Positions 36,924 to 46,385 of a stretch of 48,631 nt of DNA are shown here, piece after piece. Made by a program: the position numbers and the translations under genes. Source of the stretch: Nocardioidaceae bacterium (lineage in GTDB: Bacteria > Actinomycetota > Actinomycetes > Propionibacteriales > Nocardioidaceae). Where the stretch lies: the NCBI GenBank assembly GCA_025927955.1, contig JAICKK010000005.1, positions 1-48,631 on the forward strand, given 5' to 3'. The notes under the pieces were generated by a model. The model saw only the letters and a program-made list of their open reading frames with translations. It ran no database searches and was not told the DNA's origin. How positions within the stretch are numbered: the first letter of the stretch is position 1; each line of letters begins with the position of its first letter.

Positions 36924-36985
36924 CCCCGCTCCGAGCCTCGGCCCGGTGCCCGCTCAGGGAACCCCGGCCGACCAGGACAGGCCGG

Positions 36986-39475
36986 TCAGACGGCCCGGTC
37001 GACGGCGGGGCCGCGCCGGTCCGGGCCGCTCCGGGTGTGCCGGGTCACCCTCGTCCGGGACGCCGGGAGCAGGGACGCCGGCAGCCAGGCGGCCCGCCAC
37101 CGCCGACGGGGTCCCGCACCCGCCCCGAGCGCCGCCTCGCACGTCGCCACCAGCGCGCGCACCTCGTCCGCCGTCGTGGCACCCACCGGGAGCGAGCGGG
37201 CGTACCTGGCCCGCTCGACCAGCTCGACCAGCCGGTCGAGGGCCGCGACCGCCTCCGGCGCCGCCGCCGACCCCCGTGCCGTGCGGCCCGACGTGGCGCC
37301 GGGCGCACCCGGCCTGCCGAACGCGCCGGCCAGCGCCCGGGCCAGCCCCCGCACGGTGAGCCGGGCGTCCCACGGCACCGCCAGGTCGACGGCGGTGTCG
37401 TGGAGCTCGCGCCACCCGGCCTCGACCCACGACGCCGGGTCGTCACCGGCCCGCCAACGCCGGCGCCGGGACAGTGCACGCAGACCCCGGGGACCGAGCG
37501 CGACGGCGGCCACCAGGAGGAGGCAGACCAGGCCCACCAGGGGTGCCGGGCCGTGCGAGGTCGAGGTCGCCCGGGGCGAACCGTTGGTGCCCAGGTCCCG
37601 GTGCGGCTGGGCGGCCCGGCTGGGGAGCGCCGGTGAGACCGGCCGGCTCGTCGGCGTCGTGGGGACCGCCTGCGGCAGCTGCTGGTCGGTGTAGGAGGGC
37701 ACCGCGCCGCTGCGGTCCTGCGGCGTGGGCTCGAAGCGCACCCAGCCGACCCCGGCGAAGTACATCTCCGGCCACGCGTGCAGGTCGTGGCTGCTGTAGG
37801 TCCAGGTGTCGGTCGCGGTGTCCCGCTCCGGTCGCAGGAAGCCGACCGCCACCCGGGAGGGGATGCCCAGCGCCCGGCCCATCGCCGCCATCGCCGCCGC
37901 GAACTGCTCGCAGTAGCCGACCCGGCCGTGGGGGCCCGGGGTGAGGAAGGTGACCAGGTCGTCGGTGCCGTTGCCGGGCGCGCGCCGCAAGGAGTACCGG
38001 AAGCCGCCGCCGACCCGGAACCAGTCCTGCAGGGCCACCGCCTGCTCGAACTTGCTGGACCGGCCGCGGGTCACCCTCTCCGCGAGCCGGCGGATGCTGC
38101 TGGGGAAGTTGCGCGGGAGCGCGGTGTTCGGCGTGAACACCGCCAGCGGCGCGGCGCCGGCGTCGCTGAGCTGGGCGGCGGTGGGGGTGATCTGCAGGTA
38201 GTGCGTGCGGTAGGAGAGCCCGGCGGCCGTCTGGCCGGAAGCCGCGCTGAGGAAGTCCAGGGTGCTGGTGTCGTACCGCCAGTCGCCCGGTGCGTCGACG
38301 GAGGTCACGGGGTACGGCGTGGGCAGCCACCGGGACGAGAAGAGGCGGCTGACCGTGATCCGCGCGACCTGCGGCGCTCGGCGCACCGAGGTGCCGAGCC
38401 CCGGCGGGGTGAGGGCCTGGCCGTCGGCGCGCTGCTTGCGCGGGATGGTGCGGGTGGACGGGCGCCAGGCGGTGCCGTCGAAGTTGTTGAGCACCGTCAG
38501 CCGCAGGTAGGACGGGTCCGGGTCCGCGGTGGTGATGGTCACCAGGCCGACGTCGGCCCCGCGCACCAGGTCGCGCTTGAGGTCCACCATCGGGTTGGAC
38601 AGCGACACCGAGCCTCCGGTGCCGTTGCCCGGCCCGCCGGTGCCGGGGAACAGCCGCAGGTCGAAGGTGGGGACCAGCAGCGGCGCCACCACGGCCAGGG
38701 CCGTCGCGGTGAGCCCGATGCGGCGGGCCGAGCTCCAGGTGCCGCCGCCGACGCCGTCGCGGCTGACGTCCCAGGGTGCCCGGCGCGGGCTCAGCCGGCG
38801 TCCCCAGTGCTCGAGCCGCTCGGCGTGGTCGGCGGCGACGAGCGCGAGGAAGCACAGTGCGGCCGCGGCGAAGGCGACCCACGAGACGCCGCCGAGGATG
38901 CTCACCGGCGCGGTGTAGGCCGCCAGCAGCGGCAGCCCGGCCAGCGGTGCCCGCCGCAGCCCGACGGCCAGGAGGTCGACGAGCACCGCCGTCAGGGCAC
39001 CGGTGAGGATCAGCAGCGGGTAGAACTGCGGCGCCGACGCCGGGACCGGCGAGGAGTAGACCTGCGCGGCGACGCCGGAGGCGTGCACCGCGTGCACCAT
39101 CTGCCGCAGCGACTCACCCGACGGCAGCCACCCGCCGAGCGCGGAGGCGGACGCCAGCCGGTGATGCAGCCACAGGGCGAGGACCAGGAGCTGTCCGAGA
39201 GCCACCAGGACCGGCGGCACCCGGGCCGCGCGCAGCAGCGTGCCGACGACCGCGACCATCACGCAGGCGGCGAACAGGGGCACCAGGAAGCCGGCCGGCT
39301 GCTCGGCGAACCCGGCCCACGCCAGCAGCGTGACGAACGTGGCCAGCCCCGCCAGCAGGGACCGGACCAGGGTGACGCACGCCGCGTCCCACCCCCGGCT
39401 CACGGCCGAGGTCACGCCCGGGCCCACTTGCGCGCTCACCTCCGGCGTCACGTGCGCGCTCACGGCGGGCCCCAT
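36986..39475 (-). CDS. Transglutaminase-like membrane protein (DUF3488/TgpA type)
   Basis: GYCEQFAAAMAAMGRALGIPSRVAVGFLRPERD...SSHDLHAWPEMYFAGVGWVRFEPTP catalytic Cys-His-Asp region with N-terminal TM helices. Confidence 0.88.
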   Translation of the reverse strand: MGPAVSAHVTPEVSAQVGPGVTSAVSRGWDAACVTLVRSLLAGLATFVTLLAWAGFAEQPAGFLVPLFAACVMVAVVGTLLRAARVPPVLVALGQLLVLALWLHHRLASASALGGWLPSGESLRQMVHAVHASGVAAQVYSSPVPASAPQFYPLLILTGALTAVLVDLLAVGLRRAPLAGLPLLAAYTAPVSILGGVSWVAFAAAALCFLALVAADHAERLEHWGRRLSPRRAPWDVSRDGVGGGTWSSARRIGLTATALAVVAPLLVPTFDLRLFPGTGGPGNGTGGSVSLSNPMVDLKRDLVRGADVGLVTITTADPDPSYLRLTVLNNFDGTAWRPSTRTIPRKQRADGQALTPPGLGTSVRRAPQVARITVSRLFSSRWLPTPYPVTSVDAPGDWRYDTSTLDFLSAASGQTAAGLSYRTHYLQITPTAAQLSDAGAAPLAVFTPNTALPRNFPSSIRRLAERVTRGRSSKFEQAVALQDWFRVGGGFRYSLRRAPGNGTDDLVTFLTPGPHGRVGYCEQFAAAMAAMGRALGIPSRVAVGFLRPERDTATDTWTYSSHDLHAWPEMYFAGVGWVRFEPTPQDRSGAVPSYTDQQLPQAVPTTPTSRPVSPALPSRAAQPHRDLGTNGSPRATSTSHGPAPLVGLVCLLLVAAVALGPRGLRALSRRRRWRAGDDPASWVEAGWRELHDTAVDLAVPWDARLTVRGLARALAGAFGRPGAPGATSGRTARGSAAAPEAVAALDRLVELVERARYARSLPVGATTADEVRALVATCEAALGAGAGPRRRWRAAWLPASLLPASRTRVTRHTRSGPDRRGPAVDRAV

Positions 39476-40794
39476 GACGGGGCCGCCGACGGGGCCGCCG
39501 CGACCGGTCCGGGGCCCGGCCGGCCCGAGCCGCTGCGCCGGGCGGCGCCCAGCTCCTGCCAGACCGAGGCGAGCGGGTCGCCGGGCGTGGCCGCGACCGC
39601 TCGCCACCCGTTGGCCCCCAGCCACGCGGTGGTGCGAGCCGCCGCGGAGCCAGGTCCGGAGCCCGCGCCGCCCCGGCCGTCGGTGCTCCAGGCGGCCACG
39701 TCCAGCACGACCGCCAGCGCGCCCGACGCGGAGTGCCGCATCCGGCTCAACGCGGCGCTGTCCCGCTCGTCGAGGTCGCCGAGCACCGCGATCAGCAGAC
39801 CCGAGTGGGCCGACTCCGAGAGCCACGGCGTGTCGATCACGGTGGCCGGGGTCTCGACGAGCATCGCGAGGGACTCCAGCAGGGGGGCGGCCTCGGCGCT
39901 GGGCTGGCCGTGCTCGTGCCACGTCCCGTGGGGACCCTGGTCCTGCGCGGTGACCAGGCGCACCGTGAACCCCCGCTGCACCAGGTGGACGGCCGCGGAC
40001 GCCGCGACGCTCACCGCGTGCTCAAGCGACGAGGCCGCGCCGATGCCGCGGTGGCTGAACCGCCGGTTGTCCAGGAACAGCGTGGCGCGCGACTGCCACG
40101 GCTGCTCCTCGCGTCGTACCATCAGGGCGCCCGCGTGCGCGCTGCTGCGCCAGTGCACCCGGCGCAGGTCGTCGCCGCGGTGGTACTCCCGCACGGTCAC
40201 GTCCTCGGCGCTGCCGCTGGCGAAGGCCCGCGGACGGTTGTCACCCGACCCGGTCCACGCGCCCGACAGCGGTATCGGCGGCAGGGGCAGCACCCTCGGG
40301 GTGACGACGAGCATCGACCGGCTCGAGAAGGTGCGCCGTACCTCGACCAGCCCGAAGGGGTCGCTCAGCCGGGCCTCGAGCGGACCCACCACGTAGCGTC
40401 CACGGACCTCCGACCGGACGGCGTAGGAGACGGTGCGTGACCATCGCGGACCCATCCGGTCGACCATGAACCGCGGCCGGACGCCGAGCACGTAGGGGAT
40501 CTGGTCCTCCAGCAGGAGCACGCCGGTGGGCATCCTCCCGTCGTGGCTGAGGTCCAGCTGGACCCTGGCCTGCTGCCCGGCGGACACCTGGGAGGGCAGC
40601 AGCGTGCGGACCAGGCCGAGCCGGTAGCGGCTGCGCGCCACGAAGAACACCGTCGCGAGCGGGACGAGGACCAGCAGTGCGCCGACGCGGACCAGCTCCG
40701 GGTAGCCCAGGAAGAGCGCGAACACGAACGCCGTTCCGCCGGCGGCCAGGAAGCCGCGGCCACGGGTGGTCAGCGACCCGAGGGCCTCACGCAT
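39460..40794 (-). CDS. DUF58 domain protein
   Basis: VREYHRGDDLRRVHWRSSAHAGALMVRREEQPW signature; N-terminal TM helices; overlaps transglutaminase gene. Confidence 0.9.
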   Translation of the reverse strand: MREALGSLTTRGRGFLAAGGTAFVFALFLGYPELVRVGALLVLVPLATVFFVARSRYRLGLVRTLLPSQVSAGQQARVQLDLSHDGRMPTGVLLLEDQIPYVLGVRPRFMVDRMGPRWSRTVSYAVRSEVRGRYVVGPLEARLSDPFGLVEVRRTFSSRSMLVVTPRVLPLPPIPLSGAWTGSGDNRPRAFASGSAEDVTVREYHRGDDLRRVHWRSSAHAGALMVRREEQPWQSRATLFLDNRRFSHRGIGAASSLEHAVSVAASAAVHLVQRGFTVRLVTAQDQGPHGTWHEHGQPSAEAAPLLESLAMLVETPATVIDTPWLSESAHSGLLIAVLGDLDERDSAALSRMRHSASGALAVVLDVAAWSTDGRGGAGSGPGSAAARTTAWLGANGWRAVAATPGDPLASVWQELGAARRSGSGRPGPGPVAAAPSAAPSWGPP

Positions 40795-40821
40795 GCCTGT
40801 CCCCTCTCCGTCCCGGGCGCC

Positions 40822-41826
40822 TCAGGGCGTACGGCGCCGCGACTCCGGCATCGGGACCCCGGCGACGATCTGGCGCACGGCGGCCTCCGGGGTGCGACCG
40901 CTCATCGAGGCCTCGACCGTGGTGAGCAGCCGGTGGGCCAGCACCTGCTCGGTCAGCTCCAGGATGTCGTCGGGCACGACGTAGTCGCGTCCCGACAGGG
41001 CCGCGGACGCCTTCGCCGCCCGGACCAGGTGCAGCGTCGCGCGCGGCGAGGCGCCCAGCATCAGCTCGGGGGAGCGGCGGGTGGCCGTCGCGATCGCGAC
41101 GGCGTAGCGCTGCACGACCTGAGAGACGTGCACCTGCCCGACGATGTCGACGAGTTTGCGGATCTCCGCGGCGTCCGCCACCGGCTCCAGGTCGTCGAGC
41201 GGGTTGGCCCAGGTGTGCGTGTCCAGCATCGCGATCTCGGCAGTCTCGACGGGATAGCCCATGGACACGCGCGCGGTGAACCGGTCGCGCTGGGCCTCCG
41301 GGAGCGCGTAGGTGCCCTCCATCTCGATCGGGTTCTGGGTGGCGATCACCATGAACGGCGACTCCAGGACGTACGTCGTCCCGTCGACCGTGACCTGGCG
41401 CTCCTCCATGCACTCGAGCATCGCGGACTGGGTCTTGGGGGAGGCCCGGTTGATCTCGTCGCCGACCACGATGTTGGCGAAGATCCCGCCGGGCCGGAAC
41501 TCGAACTGGCGGGTGTCCTGGTTGAACACCGACACGCCCGTGACGTCGGAGGGCAGCAGGTCGGGCGTGAACTGGATGCGGCGCACGGTGCAGTCGATGC
41601 TGCGCGCCAGGGCCTTGCTCAGCATCGTCTTGCCGACCCCGGGGACGTCCTCGATCAAGAGGTGGCCCTCGGACAGCAGCACGACGAGGGCGAGCTTGGC
41701 GACCTCCGGCTTGCCCTCGATGACCTTCTCGATGCTCGCCCGGATGCGGCCCGCGACCCGGCCCAGGGTGTCCAGGTCGGCGGCGCCCCGGGCAGGCAGG
41801 GGTCCGCGCTCGTGCGTCGACGTCAC
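40822..41826 (-). CDS. MoxR-family AAA+ ATPase
   Basis: LIEDVPGVGKTMLSKALARSIDCTVRRIQFTPDLLPSDVTG...GDEINRASPKTQSAMLECMEERQVTVDG. Confidence 0.93.
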   Translation of the reverse strand: MTSTHERGPLPARGAADLDTLGRVAGRIRASIEKVIEGKPEVAKLALVVLLSEGHLLIEDVPGVGKTMLSKALARSIDCTVRRIQFTPDLLPSDVTGVSVFNQDTRQFEFRPGGIFANIVVGDEINRASPKTQSAMLECMEERQVTVDGTTYVLESPFMVIATQNPIEMEGTYALPEAQRDRFTARVSMGYPVETAEIAMLDTHTWANPLDDLEPVADAAEIRKLVDIVGQVHVSQVVQRYAVAIATATRRSPELMLGASPRATLHLVRAAKASAALSGRDYVVPDDILELTEQVLAHRLLTTVEASMSGRTPEAAVRQIVAGVPMPESRRRTP

Positions 41827-42019
41827 GTCGATCAGTCAACCTCATCGCTCAAGGGGCTGTCACCGGAACGAGGCGCCCGGCCCGGCGGCCGCTCCACCAC
41901 GCCCCACCTCTCTCTCCACGGGCCAGGGGGCGCGCGGGTTCACCGCGGCCCGCCCGCGCGATGTCGGCGGACCTGGGACCGCGCGTCCCGGATCGGCGCC
42001 TCGCCACCCGTCGAAATGG

Positions 42020-42061
42020 TTGACGGTGGTGTGTTGTGGAGTAGAGTGGAGCGCAGTGGAG
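42020..42061 (+). promoter_or_regulatory. mraZ promoter with four 10-bp-phased MraZ-type boxes
   Basis: GTGG(T/A)G at 42026, 42036, 42046, 42056. TTGACG (42020-42025) - N16 - TAGAGT (42042-42047). Confidence 0.8.
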
Positions 42062-42101
42062 GATAGGGAAGCAACTTCCCGTCAACCAGGGGAGGCGTGC
42101 G

Positions 42102-42530
42102 GTGTTCTTCGGCACCTACACCCCCCGGCTCGACGAGAAGGGCCGCCTGTTCCTCCCGGCGAAGTTCCGTGACGAGCTGGCGGAGGGACTCGTGGTCACT
42201 CGAGGGCAGGAACGCTGCCTCTACGTGTGGTCCATGGAGGAGTTCGGCAAGCTCACCGAGCGGCTGCGCGAGGCACCGGTGACCAACAAGGCCACCCGCG
42301 ACTACGTGCGGATGTTCTTCGCGGGCGCCTCCAACGAGACGCCCGACAAGCAGGGCCGCATCACCGTGCCGCCGATGCTGCGTGAGTACGCCTCACTCCA
42401 GCGCGACTGCATCGTGATCGGCGCGATGAACCGGATCGAGATCTGGGACGCCACCTCGTGGCAGACCTACTCGGACGAGCAGGAACAGGCGTTCGCGGAC
42501 CTCTCCGACGAGGTCTTCCCGGGCGTGTGA
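42102..42530 (+). CDS. mraZ: Transcriptional regulator MraZ
   Basis: [43 protein letters not shown]...[20 protein letters not shown]. Confidence 0.96.
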   Translation: MFFGTYTPRLDEKGRLFLPAKFRDELAEGLVVTRGQERCLYVWSMEEFGKLTERLREAPVTNKATRDYVRMFFAGASNETPDKQGRITVPPMLREYASLQRDCIVIGAMNRIEIWDATSWQTYSDEQEQAFADLSDEVFPGV

Positions 42531-42595
42531 GCACCCACCAGCACCACACAGCACCACTCGTTACCGCCCAGCACCACCCGGCTGCACGGCCGACG

Positions 42596-42700
42596 TCCTC
42601 GGACCAGGTCTCGCGTCCGCTCCACCGCCCGTCTGGCACACCTTCCCCGGTGCCAGAAGGACTTCCCGCAAGCGGAGCGGACGGGGACCTGGTCCGAGGA
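42596..42700 (+). ncRNA. mraW-type structured RNA leader upstream of rsmH
   Basis: Nested perfect helices: 42596-42609/42687-42700 (14 bp), 42615-42623/42674-42682 (9 bp), 42632-42639/42650-42657 (8 bp). Apical loop contains CUUCCCC. Confidence 0.75.
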
Positions 42701-42719
42701 GCCGGGCAGCCGAGCCCAG

Positions 42720-42759
42720 ACCAGCAGCGACCAGCAGCGACCAGCAACGACCGGCAGCA
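42720..42759 (+). repeat. Four 10-bp tandem repeats ACCAGCAGCG
   Basis: Units at 42720, 42730, 42740, 42750 (last two degenerate). Confidence 0.85.
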
Positions 42760-42786
42760 CCCGTTCCTCTCGGCAAGGTCGACCTC

Positions 42787-42918
42787 ATGACGCTCCTGCT
42801 CCCCGGACAGCCGGCCCCCGGCCGTCCCGCCTCTCCCGAGGTGTCCTCGCGGACCCGGCGGGGGCGGGTCCGGTTCCCGTCCTCCTGCTGCTCGTCCACC
42901 TGGCGGGCTAGCCGGTGA
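42787..42918 (+). CDS. Candidate 43-aa small ORF coupled to rsmH
   Basis: ATG at 42787, [46 protein letters not shown] overlaps the rsmH GTG (GTGA, 42915-42918). Confidence 0.4.
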   Translation: MTLLLPGQPAPGRPASPEVSSRTRRGRVRFPSSCCSSTWRASR

Positions 42919-43904
42919 CCAGCGACCGGCCCGCCGCCGCCCATGTGCCGGTCCTCCTCGACCGCGTGCTGGCCCTGCTGCGCCCCGCCCTGGAGCCGCG
43001 CCCCGGGTCCGGACGCGACGACACGGTCCTCGTCGACGCGACCCTCGGCCTGGGCGGGCACGCCGAGGCGGTGCTCCGGCACTGTCCGCGAGCCCGGCTC
43101 ATCGGGATCGACCGCGACGTGCACGCCCTGGAGCGGACCCGGGAGCGACTCGCGCCGTACGGCGAGCGGGTCAGCCTCGTGCACGCGGTGTACGACGAGA
43201 TCGCCGACGTGCTGGCCGAGCGGGGGCTGCCCTTCGTCGACGGCGTGCTGTTCGACCTCGGCGTCTCCTCCATGCAGCTCGACCTGCGCGAGCGGGGGTT
43301 CGCCTACGCCGAGGACGCGCCCCTCGACATGCGCATGGACGACACCGCCGGGCGCACGGCCGCCGACGTGCTCAACGGCTACCCGGTCCACGAGCTGGCC
43401 CGGATCCTGCGCGACTACGGCGAGGAGCGGTTCGCCCGCCGCATCGCCGAGGGCGTCGTGCGCGAGCGCGAGCGGGAGCCGTTCACGGGGTCCGCCCGGC
43501 TGGTCGAGCTGCTCTACCGGGTGATCCCGGCGCCGGCGCGGCGCACCGGCGGCCACCCGGCGAAGCGCACGTTCCAGGCCCTCCGGATCGAGGTCAACGA
43601 CGAGCTCGGCGTCCTGCGCCGCGCACTCCCGGCGGCCCTCGAGGCGATCGGCGTCGGTGGCCGCGTGGTGGTGATGTCCTACCACTCGCTCGAGGACCGG
43701 ATCACCAAGCAGGTCCTCGCCCGGGCGACCCGCAGCGACGTGCCGCCGGACCTGCCGTTCGTCCCCGAGGGGAGCGAGCCGCGGCTGCGGCTGCTCACCC
43801 GGGGTGCCGAGCGCGCCGGGGCTGACGAGATCGAGCAGAACCCACGCGCCGCGTCGGTCCGGCTGCGGGCCGCCGAGCGGGTCCGCGAGGGCGCGGTCGC
43901 ATGA
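42915..43904 (+). CDS. rsmH: 16S rRNA (cytosine(1402)-N(4))-methyltransferase RsmH
   Basis: [71 protein letters not shown]. Confidence 0.96.
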   Translation: MTSDRPAAAHVPVLLDRVLALLRPALEPRPGSGRDDTVLVDATLGLGGHAEAVLRHCPRARLIGIDRDVHALERTRERLAPYGERVSLVHAVYDEIADVLAERGLPFVDGVLFDLGVSSMQLDLRERGFAYAEDAPLDMRMDDTAGRTAADVLNGYPVHELARILRDYGEERFARRIAEGVVREREREPFTGSARLVELLYRVIPAPARRTGGHPAKRTFQALRIEVNDELGVLRRALPAALEAIGVGGRVVVMSYHSLEDRITKQVLARATRSDVPPDLPFVPEGSEPRLRLLTRGAERAGADEIEQNPRAASVRLRAAERVREGAVA

Positions 43905-43956
43905 GCACCCGCATGAGCAGCCCGCACGGCCAGATCCCCAGCGGAAGGGAACCCAG

Positions 43957-44523
43957 ATGAGCACGCAGGTCAACCAGGTCCGGAGCCGGGTCCCCCGCGT
44001 CGCCGGGGCGGCCGTCGAGCGGGCCCGGCTCACGCTCGTGCCGCGAGCGCGGCGGCCCGGCACGCGCGTGCCCTTCGTGGTGCTCGTCTCCCTCCTGCTG
44101 CTCGGCGGCATCGGCGGCCTGCTGTGCTTCAACACCTCCATGCAGCAGGCGTCGTTCACCGCCACCGCGCTCGAGAGCCGTGCGCAGTCCCTCAACGCCC
44201 GGCGGCAGGGGCTGCAGATGCAGGTCGACAGCCTTCGGGACCCGCAGCGGGTCGCGCTCGAGGCCAGGCGCCTGGGCATGGTGCCCGCCGCCGACCCGGC
44301 CTTCATCCGCCTCGGCGACGGCAAGGTCCTCGGCAAGGCGGTGCCGGCCACCGGCCTGGACGCCGTACGGCTGACGCCGCTGCCCACCCGCAAGCCCAGG
44401 GACCTGCGGACCAGGACGGTCAAGGTGCGGGCCGAGGTCTCGGCCAAGAAGCAGGCCGCCGACGGCGCGGCGGCGGCGGCACCGGCAGGGCAGACCGGTA
44501 CAAAGAAGAGCCACGTCCGCTAG
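43957..44523 (+). CDS. ftsL: FtsL-like septum-formation protein
   Basis: Single TM (VPFVVLVSLLLLGGIGGLLCFNTSMQQASFTATALESRAQSLNARRQGLQMQVDSLRDPQRVALEARRLGMVPA), positioned between rsmH and ftsI. Confidence 0.75.
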   Translation: MSTQVNQVRSRVPRVAGAAVERARLTLVPRARRPGTRVPFVVLVSLLLLGGIGGLLCFNTSMQQASFTATALESRAQSLNARRQGLQMQVDSLRDPQRVALEARRLGMVPAADPAFIRLGDGKVLGKAVPATGLDAVRLTPLPTRKPRDLRTRTVKVRAEVSAKKQAADGAAAAAPAGQTGTKKSHVR

Positions 44524-44538
44524 CAGGGGAGTACAGCG

Positions 44539-46323
44539 TTGAGCCAGGGCAGCCGCCCCCGACCGGCAGTGCGCCGCCGCCGCGCACGGGCCCGTCGCGG
44601 CACCTCGCTCCTGCGGCTGCGGATCGGGTTCATCCTCATCGCGATGGTGCTGTCGGTGTTCGCCGTCCGCCTCTTCCAGCTCCAAGGGGTCGACGCCGCG
44701 GCCTACGTCGCCAAGGCCCGCGCGGAGGGCGTGGTCACCGTGACGCTGCCCGCGACCCGGGGGACCATCACCGACCGCAACGGCGTCGCGCTGGCCGACT
44801 CCGTCGACGGGCTGATGCTGGTCGCCGACCCGACCCTGACCACCAGGCACGCGAGCCAGATCGCCACGATCATCGCCCATCGGCTGCACCTGGACTACTT
44901 CGACCTGCTCCAGCGGCTGCGCAGGAGCGGCACCCACTTCCAGTACCTCGCCCGCCGGATCCCCGCCACCCGGGCGACCGCGGTGCTGACCGCCATCGAG
45001 AAGCGGGGGTTCACCGGCGTCTACACCCGCAGGGACCCGGTGCGGTCCTACCCCGCGAAGGACGTCGCCGCCAACCTCGTCGGCTTCACCAACGCCATGG
45101 GCCAGGCCGGCGAGGGCGCCGAGCTGATGTTCGACAAGTCGCTGGCCGGACGGGACGGCCGGGCCACCTACGAGGTCGGTGGCGGCAACCGCATCCCCCT
45201 CGGCGACAACAGCACCGTGCCGCCCCACAGCGGGTCGGACCTGAGGCTGACCATCGACCGTGACGTCCAGTGGTACACCCAGCGGGTCCTGCGAGACGCC
45301 GTCGAGCACGCCAACGGGCTCTCCGGCGCGGCCGTGGTCATGGACACCCACACCGGCCAGCTGCTGGCGGTGGCCGACTACCCCACCTTCGACGCCAACA
45401 ACCCGACGGCCTCTCCCGACTCCGACCTCGGCACCCGCGCGCTGCGCGACGTCTACGAGCCCGGCTCGGTGATGAAGGTGCTCACGACGGCGGCGCTGCT
45501 CGACGCGGGCAAGGTGACCCCCCGCACCAAGATCGTGGTGCCGCCGACGCTGCCGTCCAGCGACCACGTCATCCACGACGACATCGCCCACGGCACGCTG
45601 CACCTGACGCTGGCCGGGGCGCTGGCCAAGTCGTCGAACATCGGGACCGCGCTCGCCGCGCGCCAGTTCACCCCCCGGCAGCTCTACGACTACCTGCACC
45701 GGTTCGGGCTGGGGCAGACCACGAACCTCGGCGTCAACGGCGAGGCCGCGGGCGTGCTGGCGGACCCCTCGACCTGGATGCAGATCCGGCAGGACAACAT
45801 CGCCTTCGGCCAGGGGGTCTCGGTCAACGCGGTCCAGATGGCGGCGGCCGTCAACACCATCGCCAACGGCGGCGTCTACGTCGCACCGAGCATCGTCAAG
45901 GGCCGGGCGAGGACCAACTCCGGGCAGGTCGTGGGCTCCGACACCACCACCGAGCACCGGGTCGTGAGCCGGCGCGCGGCGGCCCAGGAGACGCGGATGA
46001 TGGAGACGGTGACGATGCCCGGCGGCACCGCCCCCAACACCGCGATCAGCGGCTACCTGCTGGCCGGCAAGACCGGCACGGCGCAGCGCATCGGCCCGAA
46101 GTGCCACTGCTACGACGGCAGCCGCACGGTGTCCTTCGTCGGCTTCGCACCCGCCGACAAGCCGCGGTTCCTCGTCTACGCCGTTGTGCAGAGGCCCCGC
46201 AACGGCGGGTTCGGCGCCACCGTGGCGGGACCGGTCGTCGACGACGTGATGAAGTACGTGCTGCAGAAGTACGCCGTGCCGCCCACCGGCCGGTCGGTCC
46301 CGAAGCTCCCGCTCACCTGGTGA
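44539..46323 (+). CDS. ftsI: Peptidoglycan transpeptidase FtsI/PBP3
   Basis: [34 protein letters not shown] (SxxK), KSSNIGTA (SSN), [11 protein letters not shown] (KTG). TTG start. Confidence 0.94.
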   Translation: MSQGSRPRPAVRRRRARARRGTSLLRLRIGFILIAMVLSVFAVRLFQLQGVDAAAYVAKARAEGVVTVTLPATRGTITDRNGVALADSVDGLMLVADPTLTTRHASQIATIIAHRLHLDYFDLLQRLRRSGTHFQYLARRIPATRATAVLTAIEKRGFTGVYTRRDPVRSYPAKDVAANLVGFTNAMGQAGEGAELMFDKSLAGRDGRATYEVGGGNRIPLGDNSTVPPHSGSDLRLTIDRDVQWYTQRVLRDAVEHANGLSGAAVVMDTHTGQLLAVADYPTFDANNPTASPDSDLGTRALRDVYEPGSVMKVLTTAALLDAGKVTPRTKIVVPPTLPSSDHVIHDDIAHGTLHLTLAGALAKSSNIGTALAARQFTPRQLYDYLHRFGLGQTTNLGVNGEAAGVLADPSTWMQIRQDNIAFGQGVSVNAVQMAAAVNTIANGGVYVAPSIVKGRARTNSGQVVGSDTTTEHRVVSRRAAAQETRMMETVTMPGGTAPNTAISGYLLAGKTGTAQRIGPKCHCYDGSRTVSFVGFAPADKPRFLVYAVVQRPRNGGFGATVAGPVVDDVMKYVLQKYAVPPTGRSVPKLPLTW

Positions 46324-46385
46324 TCCGACCGCGCGCCGGACACGCGCGAGCGGAGCGAGCGCAACCAGCCGGTACTCTCTGCGGC

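Noticed and set aside
36986-41826. MoxR-DUF58-transglutaminase genes as a candidate novel defence system
   Set aside because: This trio is a widespread, known bacterial arrangement; nothing here departs from it.
43795-46107. 770-aa minus-strand ORF antisense to ftsL/ftsI
   Set aside because: Shadow ORF of conserved ftsI; no family resemblance.
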